Assembly (NCBI RefSeq): GCF_040529045.1
Contig: NZ_CP131914.1
Span: 4,634,501-4,698,500 of the forward strand
Direction: 5' to 3'
Length of the DNA stretch: 64,000 nt
Source: Xanthomonas indica
GTDB taxonomy: Bacteria > Pseudomonadota > Gammaproteobacteria > Xanthomonadales > Xanthomonadaceae
The position numbers and the translations under genes are program-made. Below are positions 1 through 11,705 of the stretch, in pieces; position 1 is the stretch's first letter; every line of letters begins with the position of its first letter. The notes beneath the pieces were generated by a model. The model was not told where the DNA came from. It did no database searches and saw only the letters and a program-made list of their open reading frames with translations.

Positions 1-502
1 CGGTGGCCTCCACCGACTCGTAGATCGCCTGCAGGCCGGCCATCAGCCGGTGCGGATCCTCGTTGTAGGTGGGCATCAGCAGCGCAGTGCGGTTGCGCAC
101 GACCGGCAGCGGCGCGTCGGGGTCGATGCCGAGCTTGCGGCCCTTGCCGAACACCAGGGTGAAGAAGCCGGCCAGGGCGCTGACGAAGGACAGCGCGATC
201 CAGGCGAACAACGGAATGAACAGCACCATCAGGCAGGCTTCGAGCACGCTCACGCCGCCGATCAGCAGCACCTTGCAGATCAGCCAGCTGGCGTAGGCGG
301 TCATCGCCGCGGTGGTGCCGAACACGTAGAAGCGCCGCCAGCCGATCCCGACCGGGGTGCTGGGCAGGCGCTTGTTGCGCAGCTTGCCTTCCTGCAGCGA
401 CTGCAGCGGCATGGCCAGCGGCGCTTCGGGCGGCAGGACCGCCTGGCCGGCATCCAAGGGCGGATCGACGGGCACGGCCGGTGTGGGGGCGACCGCGCTC
501 AT
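1..502 (-). CDS. opgH: Glucan biosynthesis glucosyltransferase OpgH (MdoH), 5' part only
   Basis: This is the N-terminal 167 residues of OpgH, the inner-membrane glucosyltransferase that polymerises UDP-glucose into the backbone of osmoregulated periplasmic glucans. The reading frame runs off the left edge, so most of the catalytic domain is missing here. What is visible is a proline-rich cytosolic N-terminus, two hydrophobic segments (about residues 58-82 and 86-115), and the start of the GT2 domain with the family motif [11 protein letters not shown]. The start is the ATG whose complement is at 500-502. The upstream leader of more than 130 bases carries a 7-bp hairpin. The family assignment is firm from the PTYNEDP motif and the membrane layout. 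Confidence 0.9.
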   Translation of the reverse strand, partial: MSAVAPTPAVPVDPPLDAGQAVLPPEAPLAMPLQSLQEGKLRNKRLPSTPVGIGWRRFYVFGTTAAMTAYASWLICKVLLIGGVSVLEACLMVLFIPLFAWIALSFVSALAGFFTLVFGKGRKLGIDPDAPLPVVRNRTALLMPTYNEDPHRLMAGLQAIYESVEAT

Positions 503-808
503 GCGATCCGCCGATCGCATCCGGCGCCGCAGCGCCATCGGGAAGTGCCGCGGGCGGCCGGCGCGGCGAATGCCGCTGCGGTCACGCGCGCCTTGTCATG
601 TACGCCAGTTGCTACCACGTGCTCTCCTGTCGACGGGCAAAGACGCCCGTCAATGTAAACCTTAAATAGTAAGCTTTCGCGAAGGCGGCCATCGGCGCCG
701 TGGCGGCGCTGCGCGCCCGTCCGTTCAGCCACGCCTTCACTCGCGCTCACCCTGGTTTCACCGCGCGCGCCGACCATGAAGCCCTGTCCGGCAATGGAGG
801 ATCGGCGC
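503..808. other. Intergenic region between opgH and the isochorismatase-like gene
   Basis: The two flanking genes diverge, so both promoters should lie here. There is an AT-rich patch at about 650-682 (TAAACCTTAAATAGTAAGC) that is the best promoter candidate for opgH. A 7-bp hairpin, GACGGGC/GCCCGTC at 632-651, lies downstream of it in the opgH leader. I see no small gene. Confidence 0.4.
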
Positions 809-1438
809 ATGCGGCACCCGGCCCGGCGACGCACTGACACCCCTGACGACCAGCAGCGGCCATCGACGGCCGCGCCGGCACCGACGCAGCCCGGCCAACC
901 GGCGTTGCTGATCGTGGACATGATCAGCCGTTTCGATTTCCCCGGCGGCGCGCGCCTGGCGGCCGCCGCGCTGCCGGTGGCCGAGCGCATCGCCCAGGTG
1001 CGTGCGCGCTTCCATCGCCGTGGCTGGCCGGTGCTGTTCGCCAACGACAACTTCGCCGACTGGCGCACCGATTTCGAAGGCCTGTGGACGCTGTGCGCCG
1101 ACCCGAAACAGCGCGGCGCGCGCATCGCCGCCTGCCTGGCGCCGCGCCCGCAGGACTACTACGTGCTCAAGCCCAAGCACTCCGCCTTCCTCGGCTCGGC
1201 CCTGGCGCTGCTGCTGGCGCGGCTGCAGACCACCCACCTGCTGGTCACCGGCATCGCCACCGACGCCTGCGTGCTGGCCACCGCGATCGACGCGCGCATG
1301 CGCGACTTCCAGGTGCAGGTGCCGCCGTCGTGCTGCGCGGCGCTGGACGCCGGGCGCCAGCAACGGGCGCTGCGGCTGCTGCGCGAGGCGTTCGCGGTGC
1401 ACATCAGCGAGCGGCTGCCGGCGCGCGCGGGCCGATGA
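809..1438 (+). CDS. Isochorismatase-family cysteine hydrolase
   Basis: A cytosolic hydrolase of the isochorismatase-like fold, 209 residues from the start chosen here. The catalytic triad of the family is visible: Asp in LLIVDMI, Lys in YVLKPKHSAF and Cys in IATDACVLATA. Members cleave isochorismate, nicotinamide, ureidoacrylate or similar amides, and the substrate cannot be told from the sequence. The start is the ATG preceded by GGAGG at the normal distance; an in-frame ATG 33 bases upstream has no ribosome binding site. The gene converges with the histidine kinase gene, their stops only 6 bases apart, so they are not co-transcribed. Confidence 0.85.
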   Translation: MRHPARRRTDTPDDQQRPSTAAPAPTQPGQPALLIVDMISRFDFPGGARLAAAALPVAERIAQVRARFHRRGWPVLFANDNFADWRTDFEGLWTLCADPKQRGARIAACLAPRPQDYYVLKPKHSAFLGSALALLLARLQTTHLLVTGIATDACVLATAIDARMRDFQVQVPPSCCAALDAGRQQRALRLLREAFAVHISERLPARAGR

Positions 1439-1444
1439 GCGGGG

Positions 1445-2746
1445 CTACTCCGCCGCCAGCACCAGGTCATCGCCCTCGTCGCCGAGCGGCCGCGGCACGA
1501 ACGGAAACGCCAGGGTGATGGTGGTGCCGCACCCCAGTTCCGATTCGACGTCGACGAAGCCGCCCGCCTGGCGCACCAGGCCATAGACCTGGGCCAGGCC
1601 CAGCCCGGTGCCCTTGCCCTCGGGCTTGGTGGTGAAGTACGCCTCGAACAGGCGCGATTTCACCTCGTCGGACATGCCCTCGCCCTGGTCGCTGACCGCC
1701 AGGGTCACGTAGCGGCCGGGCTGGCGCATCGCCGCCGCGCGCGAGGGCGGCACCTCCAGGGCACTGCAGCGGATCGTCACCGCATCGCCAGGGCGGCTGG
1801 CGTCGCGCGCATTCAACGCCAGGTTCATCACCGCCTGCTCGACCGCGCTGCGGTCGGCATAGGTCGTCGCCACCTCGGCGCAGGGCAGCAGCTGCAGGCG
1901 CATCTCGCCGCCCAGCGCCTGCGCCAGCAGCGGCTGCATCTGCGCCACCAACGCGTTCAGGTCCAGCCAGGCCGGCTTGACCGGATGCGCGCGGGCGAAG
2001 CCGAGCAGGCGCCGGGTCATCCCCGCGCCGTGCTGCAGGGCCTCGTTGGCGATGCCGAGCAGCCGCCGCTGGTCCGGCTGCAGGCGCTGCGGATGGTCGG
2101 CGACCATGCTCACCGAGGTCATGGCGGTATGCAGCATGTTGTTGAAGTCATGGACCACGCCGGCGAGCATCTGCCCGATCGCCTCACCCTTCTGCGCCTG
2201 GGTCATCGCGCGCTCGGCCACGCGCTGCGCGGCCAGGGCGATGTCCAGTTGCCCGCGCAGTTGCGAATGCTCGGCCTGCCAGCGACGCCCCAGCGCGACG
2301 GCATCGGCATCCTCGATGGCGTCGCCCTCTCCCTCGCCCTCGACCGGGGAGAGATGGCCGAGCGCGCGCAGGGCCTGTTCGACCTGGTGCTGCTGGGTGA
2401 CGTCGCGGCTGATCACCAGCACGCTTTCGACCCGGGCCGCGGCATTGGCCAGCGGGCTGACCATCACGTGCCACCAGCGCTGCCGCCCGTCCAGCGACGG
2501 GCGCTGCGCCCAGAATTCGCGTTGCTCATTGTCCAGCGCCGCGGCGAAGGCATCGCGGGTGAGCGAACGCATGTCCTCGGGCCACAACTCGGCCCAGGGG
2601 TGGCCGACCACATCGGCAGGATCGGAGACGCCAAGCAGGGCAAGGCCGTGGGGATTGATCGAGCGCACGATGCCGTCGCGGCCGACTTCCTTGATGCAGT
2701 CGTGTGAGAGCTCGACGATCTGCCGATAGTGGGCGTGCGTGGTCAA
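1445..2746 (-). CDS. PAS-domain sensor histidine kinase
   Basis: A 433-residue cytosolic sensor kinase without membrane segments. An N-terminal PAS domain (about residues 5-120, ending in VISRDVTQQHQ) is followed by a coiled-coil-like linker. The dimerisation domain has the phospho-acceptor histidine near position 199 in GVVHDFNNML, the form usual for kinases of hybrid or ntrB-like ancestry. The ATPase domain follows with N box NLALNARDA, DQGEGM and GTGLGLAQVYG. There is no receiver fused at the C-terminus, but a single-domain receiver is encoded divergently 114 bases away and is the obvious partner. The signal sensed by the PAS domain is unknown. Confidence 0.88.
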   Translation of the reverse strand: MTTHAHYRQIVELSHDCIKEVGRDGIVRSINPHGLALLGVSDPADVVGHPWAELWPEDMRSLTRDAFAAALDNEQREFWAQRPSLDGRQRWWHVMVSPLANAAARVESVLVISRDVTQQHQVEQALRALGHLSPVEGEGEGDAIEDADAVALGRRWQAEHSQLRGQLDIALAAQRVAERAMTQAQKGEAIGQMLAGVVHDFNNMLHTAMTSVSMVADHPQRLQPDQRRLLGIANEALQHGAGMTRRLLGFARAHPVKPAWLDLNALVAQMQPLLAQALGGEMRLQLLPCAEVATTYADRSAVEQAVMNLALNARDASRPGDAVTIRCSALEVPPSRAAAMRQPGRYVTLAVSDQGEGMSDEVKSRLFEAYFTTKPEGKGTGLGLAQVYGLVRQAGGFVDVESELGCGTTITLAFPFVPRPLGDEGDDLVLAAE

Positions 2747-2860
2747 GCTGCATCTCGCAGTAAGTAAGGTCGAGAATATCGGGATTCACACAACGTCACC
2801 AGCGCTTCACTGCCGAATCGTGAATCTGGCAACGATCACTCACGGGGCGATAACGGCATT

Positions 2861-3235
2861 ATGCGCGCGACATCCGTCTCCACCGCCATTCTTTTGGTGG
2901 AGGACGACCAGACGATACGGGAGTTGGCCGCCGCCATGCTGGCCGCCGACGGATACCGGGTGCTGTCGGCGGCGACCGCACAGGAAGCGCTGGAGGTGCT
3001 GGAGCGGCACCCGGACGTGGAGTTGATCTTCAGCGACGTGCAGATGCCCCGCTGCGACGGCCTGAGCATGGTGCGTCAACTGCGCCGCCGCGGCATCGTC
3101 ATCCCCGCCCTGCTCACGTCCGGCATGCATGCGCCGGAACCCTGGATGCTGCCGGCACACACCGGTTTCCTGCCCAAGCCATACCGCCGCACCGACCTGT
3201 TGGCGGCGTTGGACCGTCTGCAGACCGGACGCTGA
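2861..3235 (+). CDS. Single-domain response regulator (CheY-like receiver)
   Basis: This protein of 124 residues is a bare receiver domain. The acidic pair is in LLVEDDQ, the phospho-accepting Asp is near position 59 in IFSDVQMP, and the conserved lysine is in FLPKPYR. It has no output domain, so it must act by protein contact or as a phosphorelay intermediate. The histidine kinase gene lies divergently just upstream, and because hybrid kinases of this type usually carry such a receiver at their C-terminus, the pair looks like a split hybrid kinase. That relationship is inferred. The ribosome binding site is weak, so the start is less certain than the domain. Confidence 0.85.
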   Translation: MRATSVSTAILLVEDDQTIRELAAAMLAADGYRVLSAATAQEALEVLERHPDVELIFSDVQMPRCDGLSMVRQLRRRGIVIPALLTSGMHAPEPWMLPAHTGFLPKPYRRTDLLAALDRLQTGR

Positions 3236-3296
3236 GCGGCGCACGCGCCGGGATGCGTTGCCGCGGCGCTCGCACGCGGCCTGCCCGAGGCGCGGG

Positions 3297-3542
3297 TCAG
3301 GCGAAGACCAGCTTTCCGTACCGTGCCGAACGGATCGCCGCCAGGCGCTCGGCGACGAAGTAGGCGCCGGCGTGCGCATCACGGAAGTACACCCCGTCGA
3401 AGGCGTGCCGACCGCGCACTACGCCATCGTCGCCGGTGATCCGGATCTGCGGCTCGAGCACGCCATCCGGGCACGCGCGCAGCAGCCCGTCGAGGACGAA
3501 GCCGTCCAATTCGCGACGCATCTGCGGTTTCAGGACTGTCAT
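3297..3542 (-). CDS. Small hypothetical protein, 81 aa
   Basis: A short reading frame starting MTVLKPQMRRELD. I do not recognise a family. It is polar, has no membrane segment and no cysteine, and looks like a compact soluble domain. Codon use matches its neighbours, but the ribosome binding site is weak, and a longer in-frame extension upstream looks unlike protein. It stands alone between the receiver gene and the glycogen block, facing away from glgA, with about 380 bases separating them. It could be a real small protein or a chance frame in GC-rich DNA. Confidence 0.5.
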   Translation of the reverse strand: MTVLKPQMRRELDGFVLDGLLRACPDGVLEPQIRITGDDGVVRGRHAFDGVYFRDAHAGAYFVAERLAAIRSARYGKLVFA

Positions 3543-3921
3543 GAGCACACTGCACCATAGACCGCATGAAGCTCGCACAACGGAGGTGTCCGCCGCGGCC
3601 GCACCGAAGCGCGGCACGCATGCGGCAATGAAAGCTAAACGGTTCATTGGCGCCCAGGCCGCGATGCAGGCCTGCGGCGCCTGGCGTTCGGCGAATCCAC
3701 TATGCGCTGCTCTCGCAATTTCGCTGTAGACAAGCGCGCGCTTCACGCCTCTTTTATCGCGCCATTCGTACTTTGCTCCTGCATTATCGCATTGCAACAT
3801 CGCTGTCCCGTTTCGACGCCGCTGTGCCTCTTTCCTTGCTTCACGTCGCGCGCCCGCCAGGACGCGCGGCTGCAGTCGCTTTCCGTGTGCCCCGTCCTCC
3901 CCCTCCCCAGACGGAACCGCC
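3543..3921. other. Non-coding region upstream of glgA
   Basis: These 379 bases hold no convincing gene. Base composition drops relative to coding DNA around 3700-3830, with several TTGC and TATTG-like stretches, so the promoter of the glg/tre block is expected here. I could not pick out a single clear -35/-10 pair. Confidence 0.4.
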
Positions 3922-5549
3922 ATGTCGCCCCCCACTCCCGCCGACCTGACCGATAGACAACGCGATACCCATCCGGTGCTGCATGCGCCGCGCCGCCGCT
4001 ACCGCGACGCGCGCGGCCGCTTCGTCCGCAATGCCGAGGTGACCGTCAAGCTGAACCCGGCGCCGCGCCGGACCAGCCTGTTCGTGACCTCCGAAATGGC
4101 CGACTTCATCAAGGCCGGCGGCCTGGGGGACGTGGCCGCGGCCTTGCCGCGCGCGCTGCGCGGCAGCTGCGACATTCGCGTGCTGATCCCGGGCTACCCG
4201 GCGGTGCTGCGCAAGACCGGGCCGCTGGAGATCGTCGGCCACATCGCCGCGCACGCCGGGTTGCCGGATTGCGCGCTGGGCCGGGCCGAGCGCCCGGACG
4301 GCCTGTGTGTGTACGTGCTGCTGTGCCCGCAGTTGTTCGAGCGGCAGGGCTCGCCTTACGTGAGCAGCGAAGGCCGCGACTGGGAAGACAACGCACTGCG
4401 CTTCGCCACCCTGTCCCATGCCGCCGCGCAGATCGCCGGCGGCCAGGCCGGGCTGGACTGGACCCCGGAACTGCTGCACCTCAACGACTGGCCGTGCGCG
4501 CTGGCCGCCGCCTACGTGCGCTGGTCCGGCGGGCGCACGCCGTGCCTGCTGACCATCCACAACCTGGCCTACCAGGGCCTGTTCCCGTACGCGATGGCCG
4601 GCGCCCTGGGCATCCCCGCCGAGGGCCTGCAGGACCTGGAGTTCTACGGGCAGATGTCGTTCCTGCGCGCGGGCATCGTCCACGCCGACCACGTCAATAC
4701 GGTCAGCGTCAGCTACGCCGCGCAGATCACCGGCCCGGCCCAGGGCTGCGGGCTGGACGCGCTGCTGGCGCGGCGCGCCGCCAGCGGCCGCCTGAGCGGC
4801 ATCGTCAACGGCATCGACGCCAGCTGGGACCCGCGCACCGACGCGCACCTGCCGGCCCACTTCGGGATCGGCCAGATCCAGGGCAAGCGCGAGAACGCGG
4901 CGCAGGTGCGCCAGGCGTTCGGCCTGCTCGACAGCGACGGCCCGCTGTTCGCGGTGGTCTCGCGGCTGGTGCACCAGAAGGGCCTGGACCTGATCTGCGA
5001 GGTGGCGCCGCAGATCGTCGCGGCCGGCGGCCAGATCGTGATCATCGGCGGCGGCGAGCCGCAGATCGAGCAGGCGGTGGCGGCGCTGGCGCGGCGCTAC
5101 CCCGGCCATGTCGGCGCGCACATCGGCTTCGAGGAGCGGCTGGCGCGGCGCATGTTCGCCGGCTCGGACTTCCTGCTGATGCCTTCTCGCTTCGAGCCCT
5201 GCGGGCTGAGCCAGATGTACGCGCAGCGCTTCGGCAGCCTGCCGATCGCCCACGCCACCGGCGGCCTGATCGACACGGTGGACGACGGCGTCACCGGCTT
5301 CCTGTTTGAGGAAGCCTCGGCCGACGGCCTGCGCCGCTGTTTGCAGCGGGTGTTCCGCACCTTCCGCCTGCCCGGCCTGCTGCAGGCGATGCGCCGCGCG
5401 GCGATGCTGCGGCCCAGCGGCTGGGAACTGGCCGGACGCAAGTACATGGCGCTGTACGAGCGCACCGCCGGCCCGCTCGCGACGAGCGGCCATGCGCCGG
5501 CGATGGCCGGCGCCACGCTGCCGGCCGCGGCGGGCGCCACGGCTGCCGC

Positions 5550-5553
<4 letters not shown>
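3922..5553 (+). CDS. glgA: Glycogen synthase GlgA
   Basis: GlgA is a GT5 retaining glucosyltransferase that extends alpha-1,4-glucan chains from ADP-glucose in the cytosol. The donor-binding motif KAGGL is at residues 64-68, and the C-terminal half shows [18 protein letters not shown] and the [14 protein letters not shown] signature. At 543 residues it is longer than the E. coli enzyme (about 477), mainly because roughly 50 Arg/Pro-rich residues precede the [12 protein letters not shown] strand. A later start, for instance the GTG at codon 40, cannot be ruled out. It is the first gene of the alpha-glucan block, and its stop overlaps the glgB start by ATGA, which suggests translational coupling. 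Confidence 0.93.
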
Positions 5554-7796
<2,243 letters not shown>

Positions 7797-7798
7797 CC

Positions 7799-9586
7799 AT
7801 GGCCACGACTGCTGTATCGACCGATTCCCCCGCCGCACCGCGCGCGGCGCTGCGCCCCGGCGCCTGGCCCGGCGCCAACGGCGAGGTCGCCTTCGCGCTG
7901 TGGGCGCCGGATGCCGAGCGCGTGGAGCTGGTGTTCGGCGACGATCGGCGGCAGCCGCTGGAGGCGATCGGCGACGGCTACTTCGCCGCCACCCTGGCGT
8001 GCGCGCCCGGCACCCGCTACCGCTACGCCATCGACGGCGGCACCCCGGTGCCGGACCCGGCCTCGCGCTGGCAACCCGACGGCGTCCATGGCCCCAGCGC
8101 GGTGCTGGCCACCGACGGCCATGCCTGGCGCCACGGCGACTGGCGTGGTCGGCCCTGGGCCGAGACCGTGTTCTACGAACTGCACGTGGGCACCTGCGGC
8201 GGCTATGCCGGGCTGCGCGCGCAGTTGCCGACGCTGGCCGCGCTCGGCGTCACCGCGATCGAGCTGATGCCGCTGGCCGAATTCCCCGGCCGCCACAACT
8301 GGGGCTACGACGGCGTGCTGCCGTACGCGCCGGCCTCGGCCTATGGCCATCCCGACGAACTCAAGGCGCTGATCGACGAGGCCCACGGCCTGGGCCTGAG
8401 CGTGTTCCTGGACGTGGTCTACAACCACTTCGGCCCGGACGGCAACTACCTGGGCCAGTACGCCTCGACCTTCTTCCGCGAGGACGCGCCGACGCCGTGG
8501 GGCGCGGCGATCGATTTCCGCCTGCCGCCGGTGCAGCGCTATTTCATCGACAACGCGCTGATGTGGCTGCACGAGTACCGTTTCGACGGCCTGCGCCTGG
8601 ATGCGGTGCACGCGATCGTGCCCAACGCCTTCCTCGACACCTTGCGCGAGGCGATCATGGCCAGCGTCGCCGACGGGCGCCACGTGCACCTGGTGCTGGA
8701 GAACGAGGCCAACCAGGCCGGCGTGCTGGAGCGCGGCTACAGCGCGCAGTGGGACGACGACTTCCACAACAGCCTGCACGTGCTGCTGACCGGCGAACAC
8801 GAGGGCTACTACGCCGGCTTCGCCGATGCGCCGGCGCAGCACCTGGCGCGGGTGCTCGGCGAAGGCTTCGCCTTCCAGGGCCAGGCCGACCACCGCGGGC
8901 ACGCGCGCGGCGAGCCCAGCGGCCACCTGCCGCCGCACAAGTTCGTGATCTTCGCGCAGAACCACGACCAGATCGGCAACCGCGCCCGCGGCGACCGGCT
9001 GATCACCCAGGTGACCGAGCCGGCGCTGCGCGCGGCGCTGGCGTTGACCGCGCTGACCCCGATGATCCCGCTGTTCTTCATGGGCGAGCCGTGGGGCAGC
9101 CGCGCCCCGTTCCAGTTCTTCACCGATTTCGCGCCGCCGCTGGACGAGGCGGTACGCGAGGGCCGGCGCCGCGAGTTCGCGCACTTCGCCGCCTTCGCCG
9201 ACCCGGAGCAGCGCGCCACCATTCCCGATCCCAACGCGCCCAGCACCTTCCAGGCCTCGATCGCCGACATCAGCGATGCCACCCACGGCGAGGGCGCGCG
9301 CTGGCGCGACTGGTTCGCGGCGCTGCTGGCGCTGCGCCGCCAGCACCTGGTGCCGGCGCTGACCCAGGCCAGTGCGCTGGGCGCGCGGGTGCTCGGCCCG
9401 CGTGCGGTCGCCGCGGGCTGGCGCCTGGGCGATGGCGAATGGCACGTGGCCGCCAACTTCGGCGACGCACCGGTGACGCTGGACCTGCCCGGCAGCACCG
9501 TGCACGCGGAGAACGCCGGCGACGATGCCGCGCAGTTGCCGCCCAACGCCTTCGTCGCGCGCTACCGGCCCGGCACCGCCGCATGA
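7799..9586 (+). CDS. treZ: Malto-oligosyltrehalose trehalohydrolase TreZ
   Basis: TreZ releases free trehalose from the maltooligosyl trehalose made by TreY. It is a 595-residue GH13 enzyme with a CBM48-like N-terminal domain (VAFALWAPDAERVELVF). The catalytic residues are Asp268 in GLRLDAVHAI, Glu301 in LVLENEANQ and Asp390 in FAQNHDQIGNR; the last motif is a TreZ hallmark. Only two bases separate it from the glgB stop, so this start, MATTAVSTDSP, fits close packing. The much longer open frame upstream simply overlaps glgB in another frame and is not protein. Together with treY it forms the two-step route from alpha-glucan to trehalose. Confidence 0.95.
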   Translation: MATTAVSTDSPAAPRAALRPGAWPGANGEVAFALWAPDAERVELVFGDDRRQPLEAIGDGYFAATLACAPGTRYRYAIDGGTPVPDPASRWQPDGVHGPSAVLATDGHAWRHGDWRGRPWAETVFYELHVGTCGGYAGLRAQLPTLAALGVTAIELMPLAEFPGRHNWGYDGVLPYAPASAYGHPDELKALIDEAHGLGLSVFLDVVYNHFGPDGNYLGQYASTFFREDAPTPWGAAIDFRLPPVQRYFIDNALMWLHEYRFDGLRLDAVHAIVPNAFLDTLREAIMASVADGRHVHLVLENEANQAGVLERGYSAQWDDDFHNSLHVLLTGEHEGYYAGFADAPAQHLARVLGEGFAFQGQADHRGHARGEPSGHLPPHKFVIFAQNHDQIGNRARGDRLITQVTEPALRAALALTALTPMIPLFFMGEPWGSRAPFQFFTDFAPPLDEAVREGRRREFAHFAAFADPEQRATIPDPNAPSTFQASIADISDATHGEGARWRDWFAALLALRRQHLVPALTQASALGARVLGPRAVAAGWRLGDGEWHVAANFGDAPVTLDLPGSTVHAENAGDDAAQLPPNAFVARYRPGTAA

Positions 9587-9737
9587 GCACCCGCTGTCGC
9601 GACGCCATCGCGACAGCGCACCCGGCACGCTGGCCGCCTCGTTCGCTGCCCACCGCCGCGCACGCGCCGACGGCGCGCGCGAGCGGGAGCGCGGCGGACG
9701 CCACTTCCTCCGCTTTGCAGCCCGGTTCGCCCTGCCC

Positions 9738-11705
9738 ATGACCGACACTTCCCTGCATACCCTGGCCGACGCCGCCGGCCTGCTGGTCGACTGGATCGAC
9801 GCCAGCGACACCCCGCGCACCGTCGGCGACGACACCCTGCGTCACGTGCTCGGCGCGCTGGGCCTGGACGCGCGCGCCCCCGCCGCCTGCCGCGACAGCC
9901 TGCGCCGGCTGCAGGCCGACGCGGCGCTGCCGCCGCTGCTGACCGCCGACGCCGGCGCGCCGGTCGAGATCGGCGCCGCACCCGGTGCGGCGTATCGGCT
10001 CGACAGCGAAGACGGGCAGGCGTTGCACGGCCACTGCGACGCGCAGGGCCGCCTCGTCGCGCCCGAGGCCGCCGGCTACTGGACCTTGCAGCACGGCGAC
10101 CGCAGCACCACCCTGGCCGTGGCACCGCCGCGCTGCTACGGCGTCGCCGACGCGGTGGGCGCGGCGCGGCCGCGGCGCTGGGGCCTGTCGCTGCAGGTGT
10201 ATTCGGCGCCGGGCGCCTACGATGCCGGCATCGGCGACGCCGAGGGCACCGCTGCCTGGGCCACGCGCATCGCCGCGGCCGGCGGCGACGCCATCGCGCT
10301 GAGCCCGGTGCATGCGGCGCGGCCGATCGGCGCGCACTACAGCCCCTACTCGCCCAGCGACCGCCGCTTCCTCGATCCGCTGCAGGCGGCGCCGGCGCGC
10401 GTGCTCGGCGCCGACGCCGCGCAGCGCGCACTGGACGCGGCCGGGCTTGCGCAGGCCTTCGCCGAGGCGCAGGCGCGGCCGCTGATCGACTGGCCGGCCT
10501 CGGCCGCCCTGAAGTGGCAGTGGCTGCGGCAGCTGCACGCCGATTTCGGCCAGGCCGACGCGGCGCTGCGCGCCGACCTGGCCGCGTTCGAACGCGACGG
10601 CGGCAGCGCCCTGCATGCGCATGCCGCGTTCGCCGCGCAGGATTTCGGCGATGCCGATCCAGGTCTGCACCGGTTCGCGCAATGGCTGGCCGCGCGCAGT
10701 TGGGCCGACGTGCAACGCCAGGCGCGTGCCGACGGCATGGGCATCGGCCTGATCGCCGACTTGGCGGTGGGCTTCGACCCGCACGGCGCCGAGGCCGCGG
10801 CCTGGCCGCAGGCGGTGCTGCAGGGGCTGGAACTGGGCGCGCCGCCGGACGCGTTCAACGGCGACGGCCAGGCCTGGGGTATCTGCGGCTACGCACCGAC
10901 CGCGCTGCGCGCGAGCGGCTTTGCGCCGTTCATCGAACTGCTGCGCGCGGTGATGCGCGATCGCGGCGGCGTGCGCATCGACCACATCCTCGGCCTGCTG
11001 CGGCTGTGGGTGATCCCGCGCGGCGCGTCCTCGTCCACCGGCGTGTACCTGCGCTATCCGCTGCACGACCTGCTGCGCCTGCTGGCGCTGGAGTCCTGGC
11101 GGCACCGCGCGATCGTGATCGGCGAAGACCTGGGCGTGGTGCCGGACGGCATCCGTGCCGAGCTGTCGCGCCGCGGGGTGATGGGCATCGACGTGCTGCT
11201 GTTCACCCGCGACCGCGATGGCGCGTTCCTGCCGCCGGCGCAGTGGCGCCCCGACGCCCTCGCCACCACCACCACCCACGACCTGCCGACCCTGCGCGGC
11301 TGGCGCCGCGGCGAGGACATCGACTGGCGGCGGCGCCTGCAGCTGAGCGACGCCACACAGCAACGTGCCGATCACCAGGCACGCACCGACGACGTCGCGC
11401 GCATGGACCAGGCGGTGGCCGCGGCGCTGCCGCCCGCCGAGGCCGCCGACCCGGAACTGGGCGCGCTGCGCTTCGTCGCCACCACGCCGTCGCCGCTGGC
11501 GCTGCTGCCGGCCGAGGACGCGCTAGGCCTGGACCAGCAACCCAACCTGCCCGGCACCGTCGACGGCCATCCGAACTGGCGCCGGCGCCTGCCCGCGGCG
11601 GATGCGGCCGCATCCGCCGCCACCCTCGCCACGCGCCTGGACGCCTTCGCCCAGACCCGCCAGACCACCGCCACCGCCGCGCAAGGAGCCGACGCATGCG
11701 CATGA
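9738..11705 (+). CDS. malQ: 4-alpha-glucanotransferase MalQ
   Basis: MalQ (amylomaltase, GH77) shuffles alpha-1,4-glucan segments between oligosaccharides, turning short maltodextrins into longer ones that TreY or GlgA can use. The 655-residue protein shows the GH77 motifs: PPDAFNGDGQAWG, nucleophile Asp415 in VRIDHILGL, Glu463 in IGEDLG and Asp515 in TTHDLPTLRGW. The start MTDTSLHTLADAAG gives a normal N-terminus. The 151 bases after treZ hold an open 52-codon frame whose start and stop both overlap the neighbouring genes. The stop overlaps the treY start region by 10 bases. Confidence 0.93.
   Translation: MTDTSLHTLADAAGLLVDWIDASDTPRTVGDDTLRHVLGALGLDARAPAACRDSLRRLQADAALPPLLTADAGAPVEIGAAPGAAYRLDSEDGQALHGHCDAQGRLVAPEAAGYWTLQHGDRSTTLAVAPPRCYGVADAVGAARPRRWGLSLQVYSAPGAYDAGIGDAEGTAAWATRIAAAGGDAIALSPVHAARPIGAHYSPYSPSDRRFLDPLQAAPARVLGADAAQRALDAAGLAQAFAEAQARPLIDWPASAALKWQWLRQLHADFGQADAALRADLAAFERDGGSALHAHAAFAAQDFGDADPGLHRFAQWLAARSWADVQRQARADGMGIGLIADLAVGFDPHGAEAAAWPQAVLQGLELGAPPDAFNGDGQAWGICGYAPTALRASGFAPFIELLRAVMRDRGGVRIDHILGLLRLWVIPRGASSSTGVYLRYPLHDLLRLLALESWRHRAIVIGEDLGVVPDGIRAELSRRGVMGIDVLLFTRDRDGAFLPPAQWRPDALATTTTHDLPTLRGWRRGEDIDWRRRLQLSDATQQRADHQARTDDVARMDQAVAAALPPAEAADPELGALRFVATTPSPLALLPAEDALGLDQQPNLPGTVDGHPNWRRRLPAADAAASAATLATRLDAFAQTRQTTATAAQGADACA

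Noticed and set aside
776..808. Upstream ATG for the isochorismatase-like gene
   Set aside because: No ribosome binding site, while the ATG at 809 has GGAGG at the right distance.
3543..3935. N-terminal extension of the small hypothetical gene on the reverse strand
   Set aside because: The extension runs through the glgA promoter region and start, and its translation is unlike protein.
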